Notes under the pieces: generated by a model
What the model was told of the DNA's origin: nothing
What the model saw: only the letters and a program-made list of their open reading frames with translations
The model's database searches: none
Shown: one piece after another, positions 8,317 to 17,167 of the stretch
Layout: every line of letters starts with the position of its first letter
Position numbering within the stretch: the first letter of the stretch is position 1
Program-made: the position numbers and the translations under genes
From: Pseudomonas fluorescens
GTDB lineage: Bacteria > Pseudomonadota > Gammaproteobacteria > Pseudomonadales > Pseudomonadaceae
Direction: 5' to 3'
Length of the DNA: 64,000 nucleotides
NCBI RefSeq assembly: GCF_001902145.1
Contig: NZ_MRST01000017.1
Span: forward strand, 62,001 to 126,000

Positions 8317-11300
8317 TCACAGCACCTCCAGCCTCAGGAACAGCTCCTGGTCCAACGGTGGTCTGATCTCGGCTTTCTCCAGGTTGACCACGGCGCGGTT
8401 GTCGGCGCGTGCCTGTTCGATCAGCTCTTTGCGGGTGAACCGGCGCTCGGCGATGGTTTTCAGATGGCCAAAGGCAGGTTGGGAAGCGGGTGTGTCGGCG
8501 GTCGGGTAGTGGAAGTGGGCGTACCACAACACGTTGTCTTCGCCCTGTTTGCCGGCTTTTATTTGGTTTTTGTCGCGGATTGCATATTCGGTGAGAAAGT
8601 CACCGGCCTTCAACTTGATGCGGCTGCGGACCAGGTTGATATCGATAAAGCCATGGCGCCACAAATAGGCGACATTGGCGGCTCTGGGGCGCTGCAATTT
8701 ATATCCCTCGCTGCACTGCTCGCGGGCTGCCTGCCTGGCGGACTGCGCCTCATCCAGATAAGTAGCCTGAAGTGCGTCGGCTTGCGCGTCGGTACCGTGG
8801 TCGCGTTTAAGTTCCGCTGCCAGAGCTTCGAACTTTTCGGCATGCTGGTTGAGCATCACATCCCATTCATGGGGATCGAGGCCTTCACGGCGGCCGGGTT
8901 CCTGAAGCTTGCGCTGCTGGAAGCGAATGCTGGCATCGATACCTGCCCGCTCGTCGCTGACGATTTGTGCGTGGGCCTTGATCGTCCTTAACGTACGGAC
9001 CGCAGGCGCGGCGGGCTGCTGGGCCGGCGGCGCTTGCTCGACGATGTTCCAGAAGCCTTCATTGGCGTGTTCATGGTAAGTGGCGACGGTCTGCCCGGTG
9101 AACGGGTCCTTGATGTCGATGAAATCGCCTTCGACACCCGGCTCGCTCGGGCGTAAGTCGCCCACCAGGGTGTCGCGGTTGCGGGTCCTGATGATCCTGC
9201 GGGTAGCGGGTTTTTGCCGGGAGGCGGGGGCGGGCGCAGGGGAAAACCCTTCTTCAGCGAGGATCAACTGGGACAGTTGTGCTTCCAGGCTGGAGCGTGC
9301 CTCACTCAGGTTTTCCATGAAGGGAATGCGGTATTGCTCGCGTATGAAGCCTGAGTTCATCTCGGTCAACGAGTTGACGGCGTTCTCCAGGCGCTCATAC
9401 CGCGTCAGCACATTCTTGAGTACGTCGATCTGTTCCAACGTTGAGTAACCGCGGGTGGTGCGCATTTCCGTATGGGCACGCACGCTGAGGGTGGTTTGCG
9501 AGTCGGTGAGATCAATGACAAATGGATACTCTGCCGGCAGACGCGAGTCATGCGTGCGATCAACTACCAGATCCATCAGCAGTAGCAGCTGGTGCTGTTT
9601 GATGACAACTGACGCCATGGGTTTGACTTCGCCGGGCGTTTGTTCCAACAGATGCTCGCGCAGTTTCGGCTCGGCGTGCTCCAGCAGCTTCTCCATCTGC
9701 ACTGTCGGCTCAATCAGGTGTTGCAGCGTTTCGATCTGTTGGCGTCTGGCGCTGATGAATTGCTCATAGGCATTCGTGTTGCCTTCGGGCAGCTCTCGAT
9801 TGATTCGGTTACCCAGCTCATCGTCATTTTCGCCGAACGGGGTTTCAAGTGTGTCTGAAAACTTCTGACTCAAGGATTCATGCATCGATAGCCAGTTGAC
9901 GTAAATTATTGTGGTCGCGTCATTCCGGGCTTTTGTGTGCTCGGAAGTGCTCCTGTCGGCTTGGATCAGCTCCTCGGCCTTGGCTCGGATGTTTTGCATC
10001 GCCGTAATCACCTGCCGTGCGTTTTGTTGGAAGGTGTCGACAGCAATGTTCCACTGCACTCTGTTGCTGGCCGTCGAGCGCTGCCGTTGCGCGTGGCGCT
10101 CAATGATTCTAGGGCGCAGTGCCGCAAGCAAACCGGGGTTGTCGAGCATCAGCCAGTCGGCCCGCAGGTTTTTTTTGTGCTCGTCCAAGGCTTTACGCGC
10201 ATTTTCCATCGTCACCTCAAGCGCACCAGTGCGCTCCGCGAATGGCTTCGCTTGCAGGTTGAGAGCGTTCAATTGTGCCTTCAATTGACTTACGCGCTCG
10301 GCGTGCTGTTGCCGCCACTCATTGAGCCTGCCTCGACGCATGCCGCCCTCCAGCCTGGCGTGGCGATCCAGCCGCCAATGCCCCTGGCTGTCGCCGACCA
10401 ACTTGAAGCCTGGATGTTCCGGATGCTGTGGATGTACCAGATAAACCTCACCGAAACCCGGCACCACGCTAACCTGGAACAGCAGCCCGCCCACACTGGC
10501 GTGCCAGGTCCCGTCAATGCGATAGAGCCCTTTGAACGTGCCAGTTTGTTCCGCGAGGGGCAACGGCTCGGGCCAGGGCACATGCACATCGAGCAACGCC
10601 TTGAGCAGCTTGGCGCCGGCTTGCGGGCTGGCCAGGGAGTGGCTGAAGTCCAAGGCCGTGTGGCCTGCCGCTGGCGGCTCGCCGGGCAGCGCCACCGCCC
10701 CGTGGCGGACCACGGGTGCGTGTTGGCGATGAGGTGCACCCGCTCGGCGGCGCCAGGACTCCAGAGTGTTGTACTCGGTGGCCGGCTTCGGCCGACGGGG
10801 TGAGGATGCGGCGTGCAATAGAACCATCGCGGTATTGAGCAGCAGGTCGATCAACGCCAGCTCACGGGTGGTTGGATCAGCGCTGTCCAGGCCGGCCAGA
10901 TCTTGCTCAACACTGCTGACCAACACCAGCAACCAGCCCGCCAACATGGCCGGCCCTCGCGCCAGTGGCAACAGCAAGGTGTTGAACAGCAGCCAGGCAC
11001 CTTCCATCAGGATCGCCCAGCGACTTTCGTGGTTGGACACCGACTCGCGGTCCGCCAGGTCGACCAGCGCCCGCGCTGTGCTGCCAAACAAGTGGTTGAG
11101 CAGTTGGCCGTTGATTTGCGACTGAAGCCATTCCCCGGCCCCTTCATCGACGGCCAACGTGGCTGGCGCCGGTTTTTCGGCAATGTTGAACTCATCCCCT
11201 GGCAGGAAGCGAATCAGGTGTGGTTCCTGGATGCCGCCGTGGTCGTAGATGGGCCGGGCCTTGTCGCTCAACCAGGTCAACACGCTGTCTTGCACTGCGC

Positions 11301-13125
11301 CGGGCTGGGCAATGGCTGCGAGCAGCGCCTGGCGTGTCGGGTATTCAAGCAGGGCGGGTGCATATAAGGGCCGATACAGCAGGTGCGGGCCCACGCTCGC
11401 GTCACGCGCCTCGATAATGAATACGTTGTTGACCTCGTCGGGCGTGGCTCCGGTTTTACGGCACAGGGCCAAGGGGCGCAGGACGATTTCCTGATCGTCG
11501 ACGATTCTGTCCGCGGGCATTTCCCCCATCAGTGCCTTTACATAGAGATAGCCCTTGAGGGTCACGCCGTGTAGCCGGCGGATCTTGTACTCCAGTGCCT
11601 GCATCGGCAGGTGCACCTTGAGTTCGCGGGTGAACAATTGCTCCCTGCGCCGCGCATCGACGCTGTCGGACAACAACAAATCCTTGATGTTTTGCGGATA
11701 GCGGGCGCCAATGTCGACGCGCTGGATCAACCCTGTGCTGCCCAACAGGTAGTTCTCGTTCATCCACTCTGGCAACGGCGCGCCACTTTTCAGCGACAGC
11801 TTCAGCGTGCCTTTGGGTTTGCCGGCCAGATTGCGGATGGCCAGTTCCGTCAGCGACATGCGCACATGTTCGATGATGCCGGAACCTCCCGGGTACCCGG
11901 CAGCTACAGCGAAGTCCAGCAGCACATCATCGGGGTCCAAGGCCTCATGGTCGGCCTGCATTTGCGTGCGCAGCAGGGTGCGGCTGAAGCGCTGGATGTC
12001 TTCAATGCCTTCATTGAACGAGCGGCCCTGGCTTTGTCGCAGCACTTGCGCCATATCCTGCAGGTGGCGGTGGTAGGCAAAGCGGTCAGTCGGCTCAGCT
12101 TGCATGAGCCATTCAGGCAGTTGCTCGCTGACGGTACGCAAACTCGCCGGGACGGTCGTTGGTTCGGGGGTGAAATACACGGCGGGATCGGTAAGTTGTT
12201 CCAGGCGTAGCCCCAGGCTTCGTTCGTCTTGACCTTGAAAACTGAAGGCCGCGAGGTCTTCCAGTTGCTGGTTGAGGATCAGCCCGGCCTGCTGTTCGAA
12301 CACGTTGTTCTCCGGCTCGTTACGCCGCCAGGTAAGGCTGTCGAACTGGAATTGCTCTTGCATTCTGGCGCCCCAGGCCTGGCCGAACGCATCGATGGAG
12401 TCAAATGCCTCGACCACGCCGGCGACGCTGTACAGCAACACCTGTTTGTCGCGCACCAGCAGCATGTCCGGGGTCAGCAAGCGAACCTCATTGCCGGCTT
12501 TCAATAGCGTGCTTTCGATGAAATAAACATGCGTCGGCGGCGAGGAATGGGGCAGACGCTCGGCCAGCGTCGGCCAGGCTGCCACGGCCGTCAGCATGTC
12601 GCGCTGGGCCTCGCTCAGGCTAGCTCGGCCGGCTGCGGCAGCGATCATTTGGCCGTTGAGCAGCCCGCCCAGCCATTGCCAGCGGCTGTTGCCGTGGTTG
12701 TCCTGCTCGCTCCAGTAATCAACCAGGTCGTGCTGCCAATGCAGGTAGAGCGAGGAGGGCAATTCGTCGATGATTTGCGCGATCACCTGCATGTCGATAA
12801 GCGCTGGGCTTTGAAGGGCGATAGGCGGCTGTTGGGTCAGAAAGTAGGGCCGCTCACGGGGTGAGTGCAGGTCGAGCAACTGCGGGTCGAGTACATGCGC
12901 GACCGCGACTTCCATCAACGATGGGTAGGTGTATTCGCCCGAGGGGAGCGGGGTCGCCAGCTTGACGGCGAGCAGGTCAAGTTGCAGCGAGGGGTAGCGT
13001 TCCAGGATACGGCTACGCAGTGCGTTGAAGACCACTGAATACAAGGCGGGACGAGTGGCGAAGCGTGCATGGATCGCCTGGGCGGGCAGTTGGCTCAGTT
13101 GTGCGGGGAGCGTGGGTGTGGGCAT
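8317..13125 (-). CDS. Very large dermonecrotic-toxin-like protein (DUF6543 type), 1602 aa
   Basis: This is a single 1602-residue open frame resembling the large DUF6543/dermonecrotic-toxin-domain proteins of plant-associated pseudomonads, which are predicted but mostly untested toxins. There is no signal peptide at MPTPTLPAQLSQLPAQAI. A hydrophobic pair (AWLLFNTLLLPLARG and AMLAGWLLVLVSSV) near residues 710-750 could insert into membrane. Around 860-930 comes a beta-rich module (GLYRIDGTWHASVGGLLFQV ... HWRLDRHARLEGG). Long charged, coiled-coil-like helices follow to about 1300. A conserved tail (NVAYLWRHGFIDINLVRSR) is near 1480-1510. No recognised catalytic motif, RHS repeat or secretion tag is visible. 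AAGGA precedes the ATG. No immunity or secretion gene is adjacent. Confidence 0.75.
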   Translation of the reverse strand: MPTPTLPAQLSQLPAQAIHARFATRPALYSVVFNALRSRILERYPSLQLDLLAVKLATPLPSGEYTYPSLMEVAVAHVLDPQLLDLHSPRERPYFLTQQPPIALQSPALIDMQVIAQIIDELPSSLYLHWQHDLVDYWSEQDNHGNSRWQWLGGLLNGQMIAAAAGRASLSEAQRDMLTAVAAWPTLAERLPHSSPPTHVYFIESTLLKAGNEVRLLTPDMLLVRDKQVLLYSVAGVVEAFDSIDAFGQAWGARMQEQFQFDSLTWRRNEPENNVFEQQAGLILNQQLEDLAAFSFQGQDERSLGLRLEQLTDPAVYFTPEPTTVPASLRTVSEQLPEWLMQAEPTDRFAYHRHLQDMAQVLRQSQGRSFNEGIEDIQRFSRTLLRTQMQADHEALDPDDVLLDFAVAAGYPGGSGIIEHVRMSLTELAIRNLAGKPKGTLKLSLKSGAPLPEWMNENYLLGSTGLIQRVDIGARYPQNIKDLLLSDSVDARRREQLFTRELKVHLPMQALEYKIRRLHGVTLKGYLYVKALMGEMPADRIVDDQEIVLRPLALCRKTGATPDEVNNVFIIEARDASVGPHLLYRPLYAPALLEYPTRQALLAAIAQPGAVQDSVLTWLSDKARPIYDHGGIQEPHLIRFLPGDEFNIAEKPAPATLAVDEGAGEWLQSQINGQLLNHLFGSTARALVDLADRESVSNHESRWAILMEGAWLLFNTLLLPLARGPAMLAGWLLVLVSSVEQDLAGLDSADPTTRELALIDLLLNTAMVLLHAASSPRRPKPATEYNTLESWRRRAGAPHRQHAPVVRHGAVALPGEPPAAGHTALDFSHSLASPQAGAKLLKALLDVHVPWPEPLPLAEQTGTFKGLYRIDGTWHASVGGLLFQVSVVPGFGEVYLVHPQHPEHPGFKLVGDSQGHWRLDRHARLEGGMRRGRLNEWRQQHAERVSQLKAQLNALNLQAKPFAERTGALEVTMENARKALDEHKKNLRADWLMLDNPGLLAALRPRIIERHAQRQRSTASNRVQWNIAVDTFQQNARQVITAMQNIRAKAEELIQADRSTSEHTKARNDATTIIYVNWLSMHESLSQKFSDTLETPFGENDDELGNRINRELPEGNTNAYEQFISARRQQIETLQHLIEPTVQMEKLLEHAEPKLREHLLEQTPGEVKPMASVVIKQHQLLLLMDLVVDRTHDSRLPAEYPFVIDLTDSQTTLSVRAHTEMRTTRGYSTLEQIDVLKNVLTRYERLENAVNSLTEMNSGFIREQYRIPFMENLSEARSSLEAQLSQLILAEEGFSPAPAPASRQKPATRRIIRTRNRDTLVGDLRPSEPGVEGDFIDIKDPFTGQTVATYHEHANEGFWNIVEQAPPAQQPAAPAVRTLRTIKAHAQIVSDERAGIDASIRFQQRKLQEPGRREGLDPHEWDVMLNQHAEKFEALAAELKRDHGTDAQADALQATYLDEAQSARQAAREQCSEGYKLQRPRAANVAYLWRHGFIDINLVRSRIKLKAGDFLTEYAIRDKNQIKAGKQGEDNVLWYAHFHYPTADTPASQPAFGHLKTIAERRFTRKELIEQARADNRAVVNLEKAEIRPPLDQELFLRLEVL

Positions 13126-13221
13126 GACGACATCCTTTTCCTATGGGTATCCGGTGCTGTTTGGCAGCCGGCTTGATGGACCGGTAATCGGTCACGCATA
13201 GGAAATCGGATTTTGTGCCTG

Positions 13222-13278
13222 CGGGGGTGATAAGAGAATATCGCCCCCGTGTCTTATGGCGCTCATGAGCGCCATAAG
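13222..13278. terminator. Tandem hairpins downstream of metH
   Basis: A perfect 26-base palindrome centred on GCTCATGAGC (13253-13278) is followed, in the direction of metH transcription, by a second stem-loop (GGGGGTGATA against TATCGCCCCC, 13224-13249). No long T run follows, so these look like transcript-end or stabilising structures rather than a textbook intrinsic terminator. They also sit upstream of the toxin-like gene, where they may separate the two transcripts. Confidence 0.55.
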
Positions 13279-13290
13279 CAGGTGCCCAGC

Positions 13291-16200
13291 CTAGTTGTCG
13301 TAACCCAGGTTCGGCGCCAGCCAGCGCTCCGTTACGCTCAGGTCCTGGCCTTTGCGCGCGGTGTAGCTGGCGACCTGGTCCTTGTCGACCTTACCCACGG
13401 CAAAGTACTGCGCCTGCGGGTGGGCGAAGTACCAGCCGCTGACCGCTGCCGCCGGGAACATCGCGTAGTGTTCGGTCAAGAACACACCGCTGCGCCCGGC
13501 CTGCATCTCGCGGGCCTCGGGGTCGAGCAGCTGGAACAGCTGGGCTTTCTCGGTGTGATCCGGGCACGCCGGGTAACCGGGAGCAGGGCGGATGCCGCTG
13601 TATTGCTCCTTGATCAAGGCCTCGTTATCCAGTTGCTCGTCCTTGGCATAACCCCAATAGTCTTTACGCACTTGCTGGTGCAGCCACTCCGCGCAGGCTT
13701 CGGCCAGGCGGTCGGCCAGGGCCTTGACCATGATCGAGTTGTAGTCGTCCCCCGCATCCTGGTAAGCCTTGGCCACTTCTTCGGCGCCGATGCCGGCGGT
13801 GGTGATGAAACCCCCGATGTAGTCGGTCACGCCGCTGTCCTTGGGCGCGACGAAGTCGGCCAGGGAGAAGTTCGGCTTGCCGTCGGTCTTGATGATCTGC
13901 TGGCGCAGGTGGTGCAGCCTGGCAATCGGTTGGCCATCGTCGCCATAGACTTCAAGGTCGTCATCCTGCACCTGGTTGGTCGGCCAGAAGCCGAATACCG
14001 CACGGGCGCTGATGAGTTTTTCGTCGATCAGCTTCTTGAGCATTTCCTGGGCATCGGCATACAGCGCGGTAGCCGCTTCACCCACTACTTCATCGGTGAG
14101 GATGCGCGGGAACTTGCCGGCCAGGTCCCAGGAGATGAAGAACGGTGTCCAGTCGATGTACTCGGCCAGCACGTTGAGGTCGATATTGTCCAGCACCCTG
14201 GCGCCGGTAAAGGTTGGCACCACCGGGGTGTAGCTGCTCCAGTCGAACTGCGGCTTCTTGGCAATGGCCGCCGGGTAGCTCAGGCGCTCGGTGCGCGCGC
14301 TGCGGTTGGAGGTGCGTTCACGCACGTCGATGTATTCCAGTCGGGTCTTCTCGACGAAACCGGCCTTCAGTTCCTTGGACAGCAACTGCGTAGCCACGCC
14401 CACGGCACGGGAGGCGTCGGTGACGTAGATCACCGCGTCATTGCTGTACTTGGGCTCGATCTTCACCGCCGTGTGCGCTTTGGAGGTGGTCGCACCGCCG
14501 ATCATCAACGGCAGGTGGAAGTCCTGGCGCTGCATCTCGCGGGCCACGTGCACCATTTCGTCCAGGGACGGCGTGATCAGGCCGGACAGGCCAATGATGT
14601 CGCACTTCTGCTCCTTGGCCACTTGCAGGATCTTTTCCGCCGGCACCATCACGCCCAGGTCGACGATGTCATAGCCGTTGCACCCCAGCACCACGCCGAC
14701 AATGTTCTTGCCGATGTCATGCACGTCGCCCTTGACCGTGGCCATCAGGATCTTGCCCTTGGCTTCGGGCTTGTCGCCTTTTTCCAGCTCGATGAACGGG
14801 ATCAAGTGGGCCACGGCCTGCTTCATCACGCGGGCGGATTTGACCACCTGGGGCAGGAACATCTTACCGGCGCCGAACAGGTCGCCGACGATGTTCATGC
14901 CGGACATCAGCGGGCCCTCGATCACTTCGATCGGGCGCGCGAACGACAGGCGCGACTCTTCAGTGTCCTCGACGATATGGGTGGTGATGCCCTTGACCAG
15001 CGCGTGTTCCAGGCGCTTGTTCACCGGCCAGCCGCGCCACTCTTCGGTCTCGGCTTCCTTGACGCTGCCGTCGCCCTTGTACTTGTCGGCGATGGCGAGG
15101 AGGGCGTCGGTGCCTTCCGGCGTGCGGTTGAGCACCACGTCTTCCACGGCATCACGCAGTTCGGCCGGGATCTGGTCGTAGATCTCCAACTGGCCGGCGT
15201 TGACGATACCCATGGTCAGGCCGTTGCGGATCGCATACAGCAGGAACACCGAGTGGATCGCCTCACGCACCGGGTTGTTGCCACGGAACGAGAACGACAC
15301 GTTGGACACGCCACCGGAGGTCAGCGCATAGGGCAGCTCGTCACGGATATAGGCACAGGCATTGATGAAGTCGACGGCGTAGTTGTTGTGCTCTTCGATA
15401 CCGGTGGCGACCGCGAAGATGTTCGGGTCGAAGATGATGTCTTCCGGCGGGAAGCCCACTTCGTTCACCAGGATGTCGTAGGAGCGTTTGCAGATTTCTT
15501 TCTTGCGTGCTTCGGTGTCAGCCTGGCCGGCTTCGTCGAACGCCATCACCACCACGGCCGCGCCGTAGCGCTTGCACAACTTGGCGTGGTGAATGAACTG
15601 CTCCACGCCTTCCTTCATGCTGATGGAGTTGACGATGCCCTTGCCCTGGATGCATTTGAGGCCCGCTTCGATCACCTCCCACTTGGAGGAGTCGATCATG
15701 ATCGGCACGCGGGAGATGTCCGGCTCACCGGCGATCAGATTGAGGAAGGTCACCATGGCCTTCTTCGAATCCAGCATGCCCTCGTCCATGTTGATGTCGA
15801 TCACCTGGGCGCCGGCTTCCACCTGCTGCAGGGCGACTTCGAGGGCTTCGGTGTAGTTGTCTTCACGGATCAGGCGGGCGAACTTGGCCGAGCCGGTGAT
15901 ATTGGTGCGCTCGCCGACGTTGACGAACAACGAGCTGCGGTCGATGGTGAACGGCTCCAGGCCCGACAGGCGGCAGGCCTTGGGAATGTCCGGGATCGGG
16001 CGCGGGGCATACCCGGCCACAGCCTTGGCGATGGCTTCGATATGCCCCGGCGTGGTGCCGCAGCAACCGCCGACGATGTTCAGGAAGCCGCTTTGGGCGA
16101 ACTCTTCGATGACCTTGGCGGTTTCTGACGGCAGTTCATCGTACTCGCCGAACTCATTGGGCAGGCCGGCGTTGGGGTGCGCCGACACATGGGTGTTGGC

Positions 16201-17001
16201 CTTGTTCGACAACTCTTCCAGGTAGGGGCGCAGTTCGCTGGCGCCGAGGGCGCAGTTCAAACCGACCGAGATCGGCTTGGCGTGGGCCACGGAGTTCCAG
16301 AACGCTTCGGTGGTCTGGCCCGACAGGGTACGGCCGGAAGCGTCGGTGATGGTGCCGGAGATCATGATCGGCAGCTCCACGCCCAGCTCCTCGAACACCC
16401 CTTGTACGGCGAAGATCGCGGCCTTGGCGTTGAGGGTGTCGAAGATGGTTTCGATCAGGATCAGGTCGGCGCCGCCTTCGATCAGGCCCTGGGTGGCCTC
16501 GGTGTAGTTTTCCACCAGCTCATCGAAGGTCACGTTGCGGTAGCCGGGGTTGTTCACGTCTGGCGACAGCGAGCAGGTGCGGCTGGTCGGGCCCAGCACG
16601 CCGGCGACGAAGCGCGGCTTGGCCGGGTTTTCGTGGGTCTTGGCGTCGGCCACTTTACGCGCCAGGCGAGCGCCTTCCACGTTCAGTTCATAGGCCAGCT
16701 CTTCCATGCCGTAGTCGGCCATGGAGATGCGCGTGGCGTTGAAGGTGTTGGTTTCCAGAATATCGGCGCCAGCGTCCAGGTACGCCTTCTCGATGCCACC
16801 AATCACGTCGGGGCGGGTGAGTACCAGCAGGTCGTTGTTGCCCTTGACGTCGCTCGGCCAATCGGCGAAGCGTTTGCCACGGTAGTCCTGCTCCTCGAGC
16901 TTATAGCTCTGGATCATCGTGCCCATGCCACCGTCCAGGATCAGGATACGTTCCTTGAGGGCGTGGTGAAGGGCTTGCAGACGAACGCTTCGGTCGGACA
17001 T
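13291..17001 (-). CDS. metH: Cobalamin-dependent methionine synthase
   Basis: This enzyme transfers the methyl group of 5-methyltetrahydrofolate to homocysteine through methylcobalamin. The 1236-aa protein has the four standard modules. The homocysteine domain begins at [13 protein letters not shown], with zinc cysteines in NCALG and [11 protein letters not shown]. The folate domain follows ([15 protein letters not shown], about 355-630). The B12 domain carries the lower ligand motif DVHDIGKN near 760-770. The C-terminal reactivation domain has [12 protein letters not shown] for S-adenosylmethionine. The start [18 protein letters not shown] at 17001 is chosen by family similarity, since neither it nor the ATG seven codons upstream has a strong ribosome site. 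It is divergent from cti, and the cobalamin genes lie about 4.5 kb away. Confidence 0.97.
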   Translation of the reverse strand: MSDRSVRLQALHHALKERILILDGGMGTMIQSYKLEEQDYRGKRFADWPSDVKGNNDLLVLTRPDVIGGIEKAYLDAGADILETNTFNATRISMADYGMEELAYELNVEGARLARKVADAKTHENPAKPRFVAGVLGPTSRTCSLSPDVNNPGYRNVTFDELVENYTEATQGLIEGGADLILIETIFDTLNAKAAIFAVQGVFEELGVELPIMISGTITDASGRTLSGQTTEAFWNSVAHAKPISVGLNCALGASELRPYLEELSNKANTHVSAHPNAGLPNEFGEYDELPSETAKVIEEFAQSGFLNIVGGCCGTTPGHIEAIAKAVAGYAPRPIPDIPKACRLSGLEPFTIDRSSLFVNVGERTNITGSAKFARLIREDNYTEALEVALQQVEAGAQVIDINMDEGMLDSKKAMVTFLNLIAGEPDISRVPIMIDSSKWEVIEAGLKCIQGKGIVNSISMKEGVEQFIHHAKLCKRYGAAVVVMAFDEAGQADTEARKKEICKRSYDILVNEVGFPPEDIIFDPNIFAVATGIEEHNNYAVDFINACAYIRDELPYALTSGGVSNVSFSFRGNNPVREAIHSVFLLYAIRNGLTMGIVNAGQLEIYDQIPAELRDAVEDVVLNRTPEGTDALLAIADKYKGDGSVKEAETEEWRGWPVNKRLEHALVKGITTHIVEDTEESRLSFARPIEVIEGPLMSGMNIVGDLFGAGKMFLPQVVKSARVMKQAVAHLIPFIELEKGDKPEAKGKILMATVKGDVHDIGKNIVGVVLGCNGYDIVDLGVMVPAEKILQVAKEQKCDIIGLSGLITPSLDEMVHVAREMQRQDFHLPLMIGGATTSKAHTAVKIEPKYSNDAVIYVTDASRAVGVATQLLSKELKAGFVEKTRLEYIDVRERTSNRSARTERLSYPAAIAKKPQFDWSSYTPVVPTFTGARVLDNIDLNVLAEYIDWTPFFISWDLAGKFPRILTDEVVGEAATALYADAQEMLKKLIDEKLISARAVFGFWPTNQVQDDDLEVYGDDGQPIARLHHLRQQIIKTDGKPNFSLADFVAPKDSGVTDYIGGFITTAGIGAEEVAKAYQDAGDDYNSIMVKALADRLAEACAEWLHQQVRKDYWGYAKDEQLDNEALIKEQYSGIRPAPGYPACPDHTEKAQLFQLLDPEAREMQAGRSGVFLTEHYAMFPAAAVSGWYFAHPQAQYFAVGKVDKDQVASYTARKGQDLSVTERWLAPNLGYDN

Positions 17002-17167
17002 GGGACTACTCTGGTCAGGCATTTCGGAGGGCGTGAATCATAACAAACCTGCGGGCTTTTGGAGCATGTTGAGCTTTTGCATGAATATCGCTCATGTTGC
17101 TGGGGTGCATGGCCCGGTAGAATCACGCCACTTCAAATACCGCACGCCTTGAATCGGGACCGGATAC

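Noticed and set aside
8317..13125. Toxin-like gene read as an Rhs, Tc or Mcf toxin with an immunity partner
   Set aside because: No YD repeats, PAAR/VgrG domains, Tc-type regions or small downstream immunity gene are visible. The DUF2970 gene 3' of it is a generic family.
13249..16128. A 959-codon open frame antisense to metH
   Set aside because: It lies wholly opposite the clear metH gene. Its translation is rich in His, Val, Gly and Gln as expected for a GC-rich reverse-frame shadow, and it has no family motif or ribosome site.
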